A DNA stretch of 52,685 bases from Tahibacter caeni (GCF_024609805.1 NZ_JANFVR010000003.1:1-52685), one strand, 5' to 3'. Positions 41,252 to 50,939 are shown, counted from the stretch's first letter. Numbers and translations are program-made. The notes: generated from the letters alone by a model not told the origin.

Positions 41252-42328
41252 TCACTGCTTGACCAGTTCGACGCGGCGGTTCTTCGCGCGACCGGCTTCG
41301 TCGGCGTTGCTCGCCACCGGCGCAGCGCTGCCCATGCCCTGGGCGAGCAGGCGGTCGGCTGCGACGGCGTAGCTTCCGGTCAGCGCGGCGACCACGGCGT
41401 CGGCGCGCTTTTTGGACAATTCCAGATTGTAGGCGGCACCGCCCTGGTTGTCGGTATGTCCGGCGACGACGAGCTTGAGCGCGGCGTCGGCCTTCAGCAG
41501 CGCGGCGATCTCGTCGAGCTGCGGTCTGGATTCGGGCTTGAGTTCGACCTTGTCGAAATCGAAATAGATGCCGTACAGCGCGACCTTGCCGCTGCTGGCG
41601 ATGGCTTGGGCCATTTCCGAGGCCTTGACCGTGACCATCTTCTGCTCGCGCGCCTTGGCTTCCAGGGTGACGACGACGGCGACCGTGCGCTCGTTCAGCG
41701 CCTTGCAGTACATGCTGTCGCGGGCCGTATAGGCCAGCACGGCGACGTGGGTTTCCGCGCCGGCGGCGGCGAACTTCGCGACACCGTAGCGCAGGTCGCC
41801 GAGGTCCATGTCGACGGCGCAGGCGGCGTTGCTGAAGCTCTCGGCGCTGATCGCGCTCTTCGGGAACAGGTAATTCAGCAGGCCCTGCTGGCCGCCGCCG
41901 TGGGTCACGCCGGAGGTCACGTCGCCGCCGCAATTCTCGGCCTTGCATTCGTACAGGCTCTGGCCGCCTTTCTCCTGCACGAGCTGCTGGTAGTTGCGCA
42001 GCACTTCCAGCGGGCTGCGGCCTTCGGGCAGCACGTAGACCGTACGCGTGAGCTTGCCTTCGAGCGAGGCCGACGCAGTGGTCTGCATCAGGCGGTTGTT
42101 CATGCCGTCGCGCTTTTCGTCGTCCGGATCCGGCGTCAGCACGGCCAGCGGCAGCTGCACCTCGTCATAGGCCTTGGCCTGCTGCTCGACGATGAACGCG
42201 CCTTCATAGCGGCCCAGGCCGGCCGGATCGGCGCTGCCGGGCTTGTCGGCCGTCGGCACGGTGGCGTCGGCGAACGCCGTGGCGGCGGCCAGACCGCCGA
42301 GCAGGATGAGCAGGAGACGCAGCGACAT
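41252..42328 (-). CDS. OmpA-family protein with N-terminal DUF4892-like domain
   Basis: Product of 358 residues with a signal peptide (MSLRLLLILLGGLAAATAFA). Residues about 32-225 match the DUF4892 pattern (RYEGAFIVEQQAKAYDEVQL and GRSPLEVLRNYQQ). The C-terminal OmpA domain from about 245 has FDFDKVELKPES, GHTDNQGGAAYN, LSKKRADAV and the final NRRVEL, all expected for peptidoglycan binding. It should be a periplasmic or outer-membrane anchored protein. I start at ATG 42328. Confidence 0.88.
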   Translation of the reverse strand: MSLRLLLILLGGLAAATAFADATVPTADKPGSADPAGLGRYEGAFIVEQQAKAYDEVQLPLAVLTPDPDDEKRDGMNNRLMQTTASASLEGKLTRTVYVLPEGRSPLEVLRNYQQLVQEKGGQSLYECKAENCGGDVTSGVTHGGGQQGLLNYLFPKSAISAESFSNAACAVDMDLGDLRYGVAKFAAAGAETHVAVLAYTARDSMYCKALNERTVAVVVTLEAKAREQKMVTVKASEMAQAIASSGKVALYGIYFDFDKVELKPESRPQLDEIAALLKADAALKLVVAGHTDNQGGAAYNLELSKKRADAVVAALTGSYAVAADRLLAQGMGSAAPVASNADEAGRAKNRRVELVKQ

Positions 42329-42422
42329 GGAACACCTCGACACAGGGCCAGGAGCGGCCGGTGCCTGGGCAATACGCAAGCCGGGGCGCAAGCATGAAAT
42401 CGGCGCCGCGCGGCGCGCGGGC

Positions 42423-43235
42423 TCAGCGCTGGCAGCGCGGGCAGAAGAAGGTGCTGCGCTGGCCCAGGGTCACGGCCTTGACCGGTGTCGCGCAGGTCTT
42501 GCAGGGCTCGCCGGCGCGGCCGTAGACGAACAGCTCCTGTTCGAAATAGCCGGGCAGGCCGTCCGGGCTGATGAAGTCGCGCAAGGTCGTGCCGCCGCGG
42601 CGTATCGCATAGGCCAGGATGCGTTTGACCGCCTCGGCCAGCGCGCGATAGCGCGCCCGCGACACCTGGCCGGCTGCGCGCGCCGGATGGATGCCGGCGG
42701 CGAACAGTGCTTCGGCCGCATAGATGTTGCCGACGCCGACGACGATCTTCTGGTCCATCAGCAGCAGCTTCACCGCGCATTTGCGGCCGCGCGAGACCTG
42801 CCAGAGATAGTCGCCGTCGAACGCGTTGGACAGCGGCTCGGGGCCGAGGCCGGCCAGCAGCGCGTGCACTTCGCCGGGGTCCTGCCAGAGCTGGCAGCCG
42901 AAGCGGCGCGGATCGGTGTAGCGCAGCACCTGGCCCGAATCCAGGCGCCAGTCGACGTGGTCGTGCAGACCCGGCGGCGTCGCCTCGGGCAGCACGCGCA
43001 GCGAGCCGGACATGCCCAGGTGCAGCAGCGCGCTGCCGGCCTGCGTGTGCACGAGCAGGTATTTGGCGCGGCGCTCGATGTCGTCGAGGCGCTGGCCCGG
43101 CAGGCGTTCGCGCAGGGCTTCGGCGATCGGCCAGCGCAGCTGCGCCTGGCGCACGACCAGGCGTTCGACGCGGCGGCCGATCAGGTGCGGCGCGAGGCCG
43201 CGGCGCGTGGTTTCGACTTCGGGCAATTCGGGCAT
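42423..43235 (-). CDS. mutM: Formamidopyrimidine-DNA glycosylase
   Basis: Removes 8-oxoguanine and formamidopyrimidines and cleaves the abasic site. The product has 270 residues. The catalytic N-terminus [13 protein letters not shown] has Pro2 and Glu3, with Lys58 in [25 protein letters not shown]-like helix (here [15 protein letters not shown]) and the C4 zinc finger with CKTC and CPRC at the end are complete. The start codon overlaps the stop of the DUF4340 gene by one base (TGATG), so it is the last gene of the ABC operon. Confidence 0.96.
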   Translation of the reverse strand: MPELPEVETTRRGLAPHLIGRRVERLVVRQAQLRWPIAEALRERLPGQRLDDIERRAKYLLVHTQAGSALLHLGMSGSLRVLPEATPPGLHDHVDWRLDSGQVLRYTDPRRFGCQLWQDPGEVHALLAGLGPEPLSNAFDGDYLWQVSRGRKCAVKLLLMDQKIVVGVGNIYAAEALFAAGIHPARAAGQVSRARYRALAEAVKRILAYAIRRGGTTLRDFISPDGLPGYFEQELFVYGRAGEPCKTCATPVKAVTLGQRSTFFCPRCQR

Positions 43236-44035
43236 CAGCGGGTCGCCGGCGCAACGCCGGTCGCGGCCGGCAACAGCTGCTGCATCTGGGGTTCTTCGAG
43301 CGGATATGCCAGCGCCGGCGCCTCGCGCAACGCGACGTAGCGGCCGTCGTCACGTCGCCAGACGCGGAACGCGATGCGGCTTCCCTGCGCGTCGGCGAGC
43401 TCGACGGCGACCGCGCCGGCGGCCGGCGCCTCGGGCGCGACGACCTGGCTCGTGGTCACGCGGTTCCAGGCGGCGACCAGTTCCGGATGCGCCTGACCGT
43501 CGACGCGCACTCCGGTGAGTGCAGCCAGCGGCGCGGCCAGCCGATGGTCGATTTCCGATTCGGCCGGCGCGAGCAGCCAGCCGCTGAAACGGTCCGGCAG
43601 CAGCGCGATGCCGCCAGCCGTGCGCACGTAGCGGTCGCCGCGGATCGCGTCGGTGATGCCGAATTCCAGGCGTAGCGCATCGACGTCGAGCAGCGCCTGC
43701 GGCGGCGAAAGCCCTATGCGTGCCGCCTCGAAGCGATCGGCCGCGTAGCGCTGGCGCGGCGCCGCTGACGCAATCGCGAGCAGGCGCGCGACGGCGTCCT
43801 CATGGGCCGGCATCCGGTACGGCTCCGTCATCCACCACTGCCCGTCGCGGCGCTCGAACACACGCGTCGGCTTGTCGCCGGCACTGACGCGCAAGTGGGT
43901 CACGCTCGCCGTGTCCACGACGGCGAGCGGCCCGCCGAGGCCGGCCTGTTCGCGACGTATGACGAGGCCGACGGCGAGCGCGGCAAGCGCGACGACCGCC
44001 GCCAGCACGAAGTTCTGACGCGTGCGCCGGCGCAT
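43235..44035 (-). CDS. DUF4340-domain membrane-anchored protein
   Basis: Product of 266 residues with one N-terminal membrane anchor (about 9-26) and a periplasmic beta-rich body. Features of DUF4340 are [31 protein letters not shown] and the repeated pattern of short strands. In related operons such a protein stands behind GldG-like proteins of ABC systems. It starts 2 bp behind the GldG-like stop and ends overlapping mutM. Confidence 0.75.
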   Translation of the reverse strand: MRRRTRQNFVLAAVVALAALAVGLVIRREQAGLGGPLAVVDTASVTHLRVSAGDKPTRVFERRDGQWWMTEPYRMPAHEDAVARLLAIASAAPRQRYAADRFEAARIGLSPPQALLDVDALRLEFGITDAIRGDRYVRTAGGIALLPDRFSGWLLAPAESEIDHRLAAPLAALTGVRVDGQAHPELVAAWNRVTTSQVVAPEAPAAGAVAVELADAQGSRIAFRVWRRDDGRYVALREAPALAYPLEEPQMQQLLPAATGVAPATR

Positions 44036-44037
44036 GC

Positions 44038-45390
44038 TCAGCGCCGGCGCCGGCGGCGCCAGGCCGTGACGATGCCGATCGCGCCCAGAATCAGCGGCAG
44101 TACGACGAGCAGACCCAGGCCTATCAGGGCGAGCCGCGTCTGCGACAGCTGGATCAGTCGGTCCGGTGCGCCACGGTCGGGAATCTCGATCAACGCATCG
44201 TCGGCGAGCAGCCAGTTGAACACGCGCTGGCCGAGCTCGCGATTGCCGCCATTGCCGAGGAAGCGGTTGGACAGGAAATCGCCGTCGCCGACGACGACGG
44301 CGCGCTGCTCGCGCCGGTCCGGCCGCGGCGACAGGCGCGACAGCGCGAAGCCGAGATCCAGCGGGCCGCGCATTTCGTCGGTATCCGGATCGAAGCGTAT
44401 CGTCGCCGCCGATTCGCCGGCCTTGGGTATCGCGCCGGTTTCGTTCCAGCTCTGCGCGCCGCTGCGCAGCAGCGGCTGCACCTGCCAGCGCGGCTGGGTC
44501 AGCTGGGCCAGCGCGACGGCCTGCGGGAACAAGGTCGTCGTTTCCAGGCCGCGCGTGATCGGGTGGTCGGGATAGCGGCTCAGTGCGACGAAGCTCGGAT
44601 CGCCCAGGCCGATACTCGCGCCGGCGCCGTCGACGAGCGTACCCGGCAGCACGCGCACCGACAGCGTATCGGCGAGGCTCGCGAGGCCGGTGTTCTCGCC
44701 GGGTTCGGCCAGCCAGAGCACGGCGCCGCCGCGCTCGACCCAGTCGACGATTTCCGCCGCGACCGGCGCGGCCACGGCCGTGCGCGGATCGGCGATCACG
44801 AGCAGGTCGGTATTGTCGGGAATGCGCGCGCCGCTGCCGAGCACCAGCGGCACGCAGCGCACGCCTTGGTTCAGCAGCAGCGCGGTGAACTGGGCCAGAT
44901 CCGCGTCGGCCGCACCGTCGGGCTTGCGTTCGCCGTCGCCGGACAGGAATGCGACCACGTGTTCCTGCGTACGCGACAGGCGCAGCAATGCATTGGAGAA
45001 CTCCTGCTCGTTGAGCCGCTGCAGCCGTTCGTTGCGGCCGCGATAGCGCAGCTCGATCTCGCCGTCGACGCGCACGCCGAGCGCGCGCATCGCGGCCGGA
45101 TCGCTGGCCGGATCGACGAACTGCAGCGCGATGTCCGCCTTGTGCACGCGGTAGCGGGCGACGAATGCGGCGATCGCGGCGCGCAGGTTGCCGCTTTCGC
45201 CGGCATAGGAAATCACCTCGACCGGCGCGTCGAGGCGCTGCAGCAGCTGCACGCTCTGCGGCGCCAGGGAAGCGCTCTGCGCGGCGCTCCAGTCGTAGCG
45301 GAAACCGAAGCGCGTGCTCAGGAAGCCGACGAGCCCGGCCAGCGCGAGGCAGAGCAGCGCATGCAGCAGTCGTCCGAATCCGCCGCGCAT
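44038..45390 (-). CDS. GldG-like ABC-type system auxiliary protein
   Basis: Product of 450 residues. There is one N-terminal membrane segment (about 6-25) and one near the C-terminus (about 421-443) followed by RRRRRR. Between them lies the GldG-type periplasmic part with YDWSAAQSASLAPQSVQLLQ, VEVISYAG, EEHVVAFLSGDGE-type strand (QEHVVAFLSGDGERK) and VVVGDGDFLSNRFLGNGGN. I start at MRGGFGRLLHALLC (45390). The ATG overlaps the permease stop by one base. The family was named from gliding motility in Bacteroidetes, but here gliding is not implied. Confidence 0.85.
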   Translation of the reverse strand: MRGGFGRLLHALLCLALAGLVGFLSTRFGFRYDWSAAQSASLAPQSVQLLQRLDAPVEVISYAGESGNLRAAIAAFVARYRVHKADIALQFVDPASDPAAMRALGVRVDGEIELRYRGRNERLQRLNEQEFSNALLRLSRTQEHVVAFLSGDGERKPDGAADADLAQFTALLLNQGVRCVPLVLGSGARIPDNTDLLVIADPRTAVAAPVAAEIVDWVERGGAVLWLAEPGENTGLASLADTLSVRVLPGTLVDGAGASIGLGDPSFVALSRYPDHPITRGLETTTLFPQAVALAQLTQPRWQVQPLLRSGAQSWNETGAIPKAGESAATIRFDPDTDEMRGPLDLGFALSRLSPRPDRREQRAVVVGDGDFLSNRFLGNGGNRELGQRVFNWLLADDALIEIPDRGAPDRLIQLSQTRLALIGLGLLVVLPLILGAIGIVTAWRRRRRR

Positions 45391-46145
45391 CAGTCGGCGC
45401 TCCGCAGACTGGCGAGCTGGCGCGCGGTCAGCGCGAGGAAGACCGCGGTGACCAGGACGAACCAGAGCAGATCGACGCTCGCGACGACGCCTTCGCTGAG
45501 CGGACCGAAATGCGTCGGCAGCGCGAGCCAGTTGATCAGGCCGTGGTTGACGCCGGCCGCGCGGGCGCCGAGGTCGATCACGCAGAACACGATGTTGATC
45601 AGCAGCGCCAGCGCTGCGGCGAGCACGGGCTGGGTCGTCACGCTCGATGCATACAGCGCGATGGCCGCGAGCGCGGACGCATGCAGCACCAGCGCGAGCC
45701 CGTTGGCCGCGAGGCGGCCGAGATCGAGTGCCGTGCTCCCGTAGAGGCTCAGCGGCAGCAGCGCGGTCAGCGCGATCAGCAGCAGCAGCCAGACGTACAG
45801 CCCCAGCCATTTGCCGATCGCGATGGCGCCGTCACCGACGCCGGCGGCGAGCAGCAGACTCAGCGAATGGGCGCGGCGCTCGCCGGCGATCAGGCGCGAA
45901 CCCAGCAGCGGCACGAGCACGATCAGCACGATCGCGAGCCAGCCCAGCGCCGGCGCGGCGACCTGGGCGGTCGCGGCCGCGCCGGCCGCGTTGCCGGTGG
46001 TTTCCTGCAGGCGCAGGAACGTGTCGAGACGGCCGAGGAAGATCCAGGCCAGCAGGCCGATCACGCCGGCCAGCAGCAGCCACGACCAGGCCTGCACGCG
46101 GAGCCGGCGCCATTCGTGGGCCGCGATGACGAGCGCGGCGCTCAT
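45390..46145 (-). CDS. ABC transporter permease (ABC-2 / GldF-like)
   Basis: Product of 251 residues with six hydrophobic segments: about 20-39, 69-87, 108-135, 144-165, 169-190 and 223-244. ERRAHSLSLLLAAGVGDGAI is the typical loop of this permease class. It pairs with the ATPase gene, whose stop overlaps its start by 4 bp (ATGA). The substrate is unknown. Confidence 0.86.
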   Translation of the reverse strand: MSAALVIAAHEWRRLRVQAWSWLLLAGVIGLLAWIFLGRLDTFLRLQETTGNAAGAAATAQVAAPALGWLAIVLIVLVPLLGSRLIAGERRAHSLSLLLAAGVGDGAIAIGKWLGLYVWLLLLIALTALLPLSLYGSTALDLGRLAANGLALVLHASALAAIALYASSVTTQPVLAAALALLINIVFCVIDLGARAAGVNHGLINWLALPTHFGPLSEGVVASVDLLWFVLVTAVFLALTARQLASLRSAD

Positions 46146-46885
46146 GCGGCGGCCATGTCGAGATCGGCCGCGATGCGCAGGAACAGTTGCTCCAGCCGCG
46201 CCGTTTCGCCGGCCGTGACCGGCGCGTCGTGGCGCTTGACGCCGCGATGCAGGATCGCGATGCGATCGCAGCAGGCTTCGGCTTCGGCCAGCAGATGCGT
46301 GGACAGGATCACCGCATGATCGGCGCGCAGCGCGCGGATCAGCTCGCGCATGCGCAGCGACTGCACCGGGTCCAGACCCGAGGCCGGTTCGTCGAGCACG
46401 ACCAGCGCGGGCTGGTGCAGCGACGCCTGGGCGATGCCGACGCGCTGCTGGAAGCCCTTGGACAGCTGAATGATGAGCTGCCGGCGCACGTCGCCAAGAT
46501 CGCAGCGTTCGATCTCGCGAGTCACCGCTGCTGCCGCGTCGCGGCGCGGCAGGCCGTGCAGCCGCGCGCAGAAGGTCAGGTATTCGGTGACGTCGAGTTC
46601 CGCATGCAGCGGCGCGCGTTCGGGCAGATAGCCGATGCCGCGGCGCGCGAGTTCCGGCGCTTCGTAGAGATCTTCGCCGGCCAGCCGCACTTCGCCCGAG
46701 TCGGGCGCGAGCACGCCGGCGATCATGCGCAGGGTCGTGGACTTGCCGGCGCCGTTGACGCCGAGCAGGCCGAGCACTTCGCCGCGCGCGACGTCCAGGC
46801 TCAGCGCGTCCACGACGCGGCGTCCCGCGAGCGTGCGCGAGATGCGGTCGGTACGAAGCGTGGGAACGGAGACGGGGTCGGTCAC
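46142..46885 (-). CDS. ABC transporter ATP-binding protein (GldA-like)
   Basis: Product of 247 residues. Walker A is GVNGAGKST at 42-50, the signature region reads LSKGFQQRVGIAQ, and Walker B is LVVLDEPASGLDP. The H-loop is in ILSTHLL. I take the GTG at 46885 (MTDPVSVPTLRTD) as start because the frame before it, to a TTG at 46924, has no fold-like content. First gene of the five-gene operon ATPase, permease, GldG-like, DUF4340, mutM; divergent from the desaturase. Confidence 0.9.
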   Translation of the reverse strand: MTDPVSVPTLRTDRISRTLAGRRVVDALSLDVARGEVLGLLGVNGAGKSTTLRMIAGVLAPDSGEVRLAGEDLYEAPELARRGIGYLPERAPLHAELDVTEYLTFCARLHGLPRRDAAAAVTREIERCDLGDVRRQLIIQLSKGFQQRVGIAQASLHQPALVVLDEPASGLDPVQSLRMRELIRALRADHAVILSTHLLAEAEACCDRIAILHRGVKRHDAPVTAGETARLEQLFLRIAADLDMAAA

Positions 46886-47055
46886 AGGAGCCGGATTGTG
46901 GCCAAGGAGCCGCGCGAGCCACAAGCGCGCGGTTCAGAATCGGAGCAAAAACGAACGTTTGCGTGGGTGGCACTTGGTTTGCTTCACGTAGTCCCCACAA
47001 ACGACGTCGCGTATAGTCGTTGCTCTGCCTTCCCTTCCTGCTGGTTCCTTAACTT

Positions 47056-48252
47056 ATGTTTAACGCCGTCATCGAGTTTCTGACCGGGGGTCTGACCCAG
47101 GCCAGCTGGCCCTGGCTGGTCGGCTACTTCATCCTCGTCACGCAGCTCACGATCTTCTCGGTCACCCTGTACCTGCACCGCAGCCAGGCGCACCGCGGCG
47201 TGGACTTCCATCCAGTGCTGAACCACTTCTTCCGCTTCTGGGCCTGGTTCTCCACGGCCATGGTCACGAAGGAATGGGTCGCGATCCATCGCAAGCATCA
47301 CGCCAAGTGCGAGACCGACGAGGATCCGCACAGCCCGGTCATCTTCGGCATCAAGAAGGTGCTCTGGGACGGCGTCGATCTGTACCGCCAGGCACGCCGC
47401 CAGAGCGAGACCATGGACAAGTACGGTCTCGGCACGCCGAACGACTGGCTCGAGCGCCGCATCTACTCGGCCATGCCCGAGGTCGGCCCGACCCTGATGC
47501 TGTTCCTGAACTTCGCGCTGTTCGGCCTCTGGGGCGTCGTGATCTGGGCCTGCCAGATGATCTGGATCCCGTTCTGGGCCGCCGGCGTCGTGAACGGCCT
47601 CGGCCACTGGTGGGGCTACCGCAACTTCGAGAGCAACGACACCGCGACGAACCTGAGCCCCTGGGGCCTGATCATCGGCGGCGAGGAGTTGCACAACAAT
47701 CATCACGCGTTCCCGAGCTCGTCCAAGTTCGCGCTGCGCAAGTGGGAGCTCGACATCGGCTGGATCGCGATCAAGTCGTTCGAGACCATCGGCCTGGCCA
47801 AGGTGCTGCGCGTCGCGCCGTCCCTGGACGTCCGCCCGAACATGCATCTGCCCGACAGCGACACGATCAAGGCGCTGATCGCGCACAAGTTCCAGGTCAT
47901 GACCGACTACTTCGGCGGCGTCATCGTGCCGACCCTGCGCGAGGAAGCGGCCCAGGCCGGCAACAACCTCAAGGCGCTGCCGCGCCGTCTGCGCAAGGCG
48001 CTGTCCAGCGGCGGCCGCTGGCTCGACAACGACGCGCGCGAACGCCTCGGCCAATGGGTCAAGGAGCGCCCGACCATGGCCACCGTCATGGAATACCGCG
48101 GCCGCCTGCACGAACTCATGGAAAGCCGCAACGGCGAGGCCATGCTCGAAGGCCTGAAGCAGTGGTGCCGCGAGGCCGAGGCCAGCGGCATCCGCGTGCT
48201 GCAGGAATTCGCGGCGCGCCTGAAAGGCTACTCGCTGGTCGCCGCGCACTGA
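47056..48252 (+). CDS. Acyl-lipid/acyl-CoA delta-9-type fatty acid desaturase
   Basis: Membrane di-iron desaturase of 398 residues. The three His boxes are HRSQAH (41-46), HRKHH (78-82) and HNNHH (213-217), and hydrophobic segments stand at about 20-40, 58-70, 145-165 and 166-182. This set matches the stearoyl-CoA-desaturase-like type that makes unsaturated acyl chains, with a C-terminal helical extension (about 300-398) of unknown role. A possible -10 (TATAGT, 47012-47017) is upstream but no -35 is convincing. Confidence 0.92.
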   Translation: MFNAVIEFLTGGLTQASWPWLVGYFILVTQLTIFSVTLYLHRSQAHRGVDFHPVLNHFFRFWAWFSTAMVTKEWVAIHRKHHAKCETDEDPHSPVIFGIKKVLWDGVDLYRQARRQSETMDKYGLGTPNDWLERRIYSAMPEVGPTLMLFLNFALFGLWGVVIWACQMIWIPFWAAGVVNGLGHWWGYRNFESNDTATNLSPWGLIIGGEELHNNHHAFPSSSKFALRKWELDIGWIAIKSFETIGLAKVLRVAPSLDVRPNMHLPDSDTIKALIAHKFQVMTDYFGGVIVPTLREEAAQAGNNLKALPRRLRKALSSGGRWLDNDARERLGQWVKERPTMATVMEYRGRLHELMESRNGEAMLEGLKQWCREAEASGIRVLQEFAARLKGYSLVAAH

Positions 48253-48278
48253 GTCCGGCGGGTTCCGCATCGCAACAC

Positions 48279-48304
48279 AAAAAGGCGCCGCGAGGCGCCT
48301 TTTT
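48279..48304 (+). terminator. Intrinsic terminator of the desaturase gene
   Basis: Perfect 11-bp stem AAAAAGGCGCC/GGCGCCTTTTT with loop GCGA, 26 nt behind the stop, with a TTTTT tail. It can work in both directions. Confidence 0.9.
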
Positions 48305-48409
48305 GCTGGGCGCGCCGGAGCCCCGAAACCGGATTGTGTGACGGATTGCGCAGAACCCCCGGGCCCTTACACAATGCGGCCGCGCATGTCGCGCACTAGG
48401 GGAAAACTC

Positions 48410-48781
48410 GTGAAAAAACTTTCCGGCTTGCTGCTGGCGCTCGTTGCCGCCTTCGCCGCGTCGGGCTCGGCCAGCGCCGATTCCAGCGATTCCAAGGTCG
48501 TCATCAAGAACAAGTCCGCCTGGGCCATCCATGAGCTGTACTTCTCGCCGACCGACGAACGCGAATGGGGCGCCGACCAGCTCGGCAAGCACACGATCAA
48601 CACCGGCGACAGCTTCACCCTGTCCGGCATTCCCTGCCGCGCCTACGACGTGCGCCTCGTCGACGAAGACGGCGACGAGTGCATCGTCGAGGACGTCGGC
48701 ATCTGCGCCAGCAACAACACCTGGGTCATCGACGACGAAGACCTCGTAGGCTGTCAGGCCAAGACGCAGGAAGAAGACTGA
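48410..48781 (+). CDS. Small secreted protein, unknown function
   Basis: Product of 123 residues. I start at GTG 48410, preceded by AGGGGA, because MKKLSGLLLALVAAFAASG is then a clean signal peptide cleaved near SASA; ATG 48386 would add eight residues. The mature part (about 98 residues) is acidic, with four Cys residues (expected disulfides) and Asp-rich strands (VDEDGDECIVEDVG). I do not recognise a named family. A secreted, perhaps divalent-cation-binding, protein is plausible. Confidence 0.72.
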   Translation: MKKLSGLLLALVAAFAASGSASADSSDSKVVIKNKSAWAIHELYFSPTDEREWGADQLGKHTINTGDSFTLSGIPCRAYDVRLVDEDGDECIVEDVGICASNNTWVIDDEDLVGCQAKTQEED

Positions 48782-48792
48782 GTTCGACCCGC

Positions 48793-48817
48793 ATCGGCGC
48801 CGCCGCGCGGCGCCGAT
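48793..48817 (+). terminator. Strong GC hairpin behind the small secreted protein gene
   Basis: Perfect 11-bp stem ATCGGCGCCGC/GCGGCGCCGAT with a 3-nt loop CGC, 12 nt after the stop. No T-tract follows. Confidence 0.45.
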
Positions 48818-48884
48818 CTCCCGCGGCGGCCGCAATCGCCGCCGCGCCGTTACACTCGTGCGTTTCCGCGCGGAGCGCACGGCC

Positions 48885-50255
48885 GTGAATCGCACATCTC
48901 CTGCAGCCTCGACCGAATCGGCCAGCGCGCAGGAACGCCGCATCGCCTTCGAAAGCCTGCGCGAACGCACCGACGAGCTGGAGCTCATCATCTCGGGCAT
49001 CAGCCTGCTCGCGCTGCTGGCCCTGCCCGGCTGGCTGTTCGACCAATGGGTGCGGCTGGAGCTGCATGCGGAAGGCCAGCGCCATCTGCTGCTGTCGCTC
49101 GGGTTCCAGCTCGCGAGCGGCCTGAGCATGACCATGGCCGGCGCCTTTCTCCTGCACCTGGCCGTGCGCGCCTACTGGGTCGGCCTGATCGGGCTCAAGG
49201 CGGCGTTTCCGGCCGGCATACGCTGGGACGCGATCCGCAGCATAGGGCCGATCACGCGCGACTATCACCGGCGCACCGTCGTGGACCTGGACTCGGCCAT
49301 CGATGCGGCCGACCGCGCCGCGTCGATCGTGTTCGCGCTGGTCAGCCTGGTCGCGCTGTCGGTGTTCTGGATAGGCGGGCTGCTGGCCCTGATGACCCTG
49401 CTCGCCATCGGCGTCAGCACGCTGTTCGGCGCGCCCCTGGAGCCCAGCGCGAAAGTCGGCGCGATGGCTTTCGGCGTGCTGTTCGTCTTCATCGTGCTGC
49501 CGCAGCTCCTGCTCGACAACGCGTGGCTGTCGCGCCGGCTGCAGCAGCCGGCGCCGGACTGGCGGCGCCGTTTCGTCGAGCTCCTCGTGCGCCTGCAGAG
49601 CGTGGTGATTCCGCAGCGCCTGGTGCTGCCGGTGCAGCTGTCGCTGGAAAGCAATCTGCCGCGCTGGATCTTCACGCTGATGTTCCTGCTGCTGGTCGGC
49701 GGCAGCGCGCTGCTCGGCCGCGCACAGGAGACCGCCGCGCGCGAGTTCGCGCTGGTCTCCAGCTATGCCTATTTCGGCGACGCCGATGCGGACGAGGGAC
49801 TGCGCAGCGCGCACTACGAAAACCTGCGCGGCACGCACGACGCGCTCGCGCGCGTGCCGCTGATTCCGGCCGACATGATCGCCGACGGCCATCTGCGCCT
49901 GTTCCTGCCGTATCTGCCCGATCGCGACAACGCGAGCCTGCGCGCCCGCTGCGGTCCGGCCGAAGGACAGGCGCAGCGCCGGGCCTGTCTGGCCGGGCTC
50001 TGGCAAGTCGAGATCGACGCGAAGCCGGTCGACCTCGGCGACTTCCTGCCGGCCGAACGGCGCGACCTCGGCCAGCGCGGACTGCAGGGCTATCTGAGCC
50101 TGGCCGGCTTCGCGCCGGGCCGGCACGAGCTGCGCGTGCGGTGGAACGGCGAGCCCGCACCGGCGGCAGGCTCCGGCGCGAAAACGCCCGGGTACCGCAT
50201 TCCGTTCTGGTTCTCGCCGCCGTATCAGCAGGATCTCGCGCCGGCCGCACCGTGA
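48885..50255 (+). CDS. Membrane protein of unknown function
   Basis: Product of 456 residues from GTG 48885, which has GGAG 9 nt upstream; another GTG at 48858 is possible. Five hydrophobic regions lie at about 36-56, 70-100, 147-180, 190-210 and 262-280, the third long enough for two passes. The last about 170 residues are soluble, with EGLRSAHYENLRGTHDALAR and a beta-rich end, and should be on one side of the membrane. I recognise no family. A strong hairpin upstream suggests its own transcript, and it is convergent with rpmB-rpmG. Confidence 0.72.
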   Translation: MNRTSPAASTESASAQERRIAFESLRERTDELELIISGISLLALLALPGWLFDQWVRLELHAEGQRHLLLSLGFQLASGLSMTMAGAFLLHLAVRAYWVGLIGLKAAFPAGIRWDAIRSIGPITRDYHRRTVVDLDSAIDAADRAASIVFALVSLVALSVFWIGGLLALMTLLAIGVSTLFGAPLEPSAKVGAMAFGVLFVFIVLPQLLLDNAWLSRRLQQPAPDWRRRFVELLVRLQSVVIPQRLVLPVQLSLESNLPRWIFTLMFLLLVGGSALLGRAQETAAREFALVSSYAYFGDADADEGLRSAHYENLRGTHDALARVPLIPADMIADGHLRLFLPYLPDRDNASLRARCGPAEGQAQRRACLAGLWQVEIDAKPVDLGDFLPAERRDLGQRGLQGYLSLAGFAPGRHELRVRWNGEPAPAAGSGAKTPGYRIPFWFSPPYQQDLAPAAP

Positions 50256-50288
50256 CGGCGGCCCGGCGACCGGCGCCGGAACGCAGGC

Positions 50289-50316
50289 AAAAAAGAACCC
50301 GCCGGGCGGCGGGTTC
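50289..50316 (-). terminator. Intrinsic terminator of rpmB-rpmG
   Basis: 9-bp stem GAACCCGCC/GGCGGGTTC with loop GGGC (50295-50316) followed on the minus strand by TTTTTT (50294-50289). It lies 33 nt beyond the rpmG stop and may also serve the membrane protein gene from the other side. Confidence 0.85.
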
Positions 50317-50348
50317 CGAAGATCTTGCGATTGCCTGGAGTGTTGCGA

Positions 50349-50513
50349 TTACTTGATCTTGGCTTCTTTGTACGCCACGTGCTTGCGCACGACGGGGTCG
50401 TATTTCTTGACCTCCATCTTGTCCGGCGTGTTCTTCTTGTTCTTGTCGGTGGTATAGAAGTGGCCGGTGCCGGCGGTGGAGATCAGGCGGATCTTGTCAC
50501 GCTTGGATGCCAT
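50349..50513 (-). CDS. rpmG: 50S ribosomal protein L33
   Basis: Product of 54 residues, starting [20 protein letters not shown] and with [20 protein letters not shown]. It has no Cys, so it is the zinc-free form of L33. It follows rpmB by 12 bp on the minus strand, the usual pair. Confidence 0.97.
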   Translation of the reverse strand: MASKRDKIRLISTAGTGHFYTTDKNKKNTPDKMEVKKYDPVVRKHVAYKEAKIK

Positions 50514-50525
50514 GGTTCAGTCTCC

Positions 50526-50762
50526 TCAGATCTTTTCGCCACGAGCGCGGAGCTCGGCGACGACGACCTCGATACCTTTCTTGTCGATGGTACGCAGGGC
50601 GTGGTTGGAAAGGCGCAGCTTGATCCAGCGGTTCTCGCTCGGCACCCAGAAGCGGCGCTCGTGCAGGTTGGGCAGCCAGCGGCGGCGGGTCTTGTTGTTG
50701 GCGTGCGAGACGTTGTTGCCGCTCAGCGCACCCTTGCCGGTAACTTGGCATTTGCGGGCCAT
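50526..50762 (-). CDS. rpmB: 50S ribosomal protein L28
   Basis: Product of 78 residues, starting [20 protein letters not shown] and ending [13 protein letters not shown] as in the E. coli protein. Only one Cys is present, so it is the zinc-free form. First gene of the rpmB-rpmG operon. Confidence 0.97.
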   Translation of the reverse strand: MARKCQVTGKGALSGNNVSHANNKTRRRWLPNLHERRFWVPSENRWIKLRLSNHALRTIDKKGIEVVVAELRARGEKI

Positions 50763-50939
50763 ACGTACCTCATCAATGTCGGTTGTGCCGCCCTTGGCCA
50801 GGGCGGTATCGGCCAGCGGCATGCGGTGCATGCCACGCGTAGCTGGAAGGCGCTTGCGTCAGCTGGACTGCGCGGAAAGCCGGAACGCGTGCCGGATTTC
50901 CTGGCCCGGGTCTGCCGGGCGCCGCAAAGCGAGCCGCGC

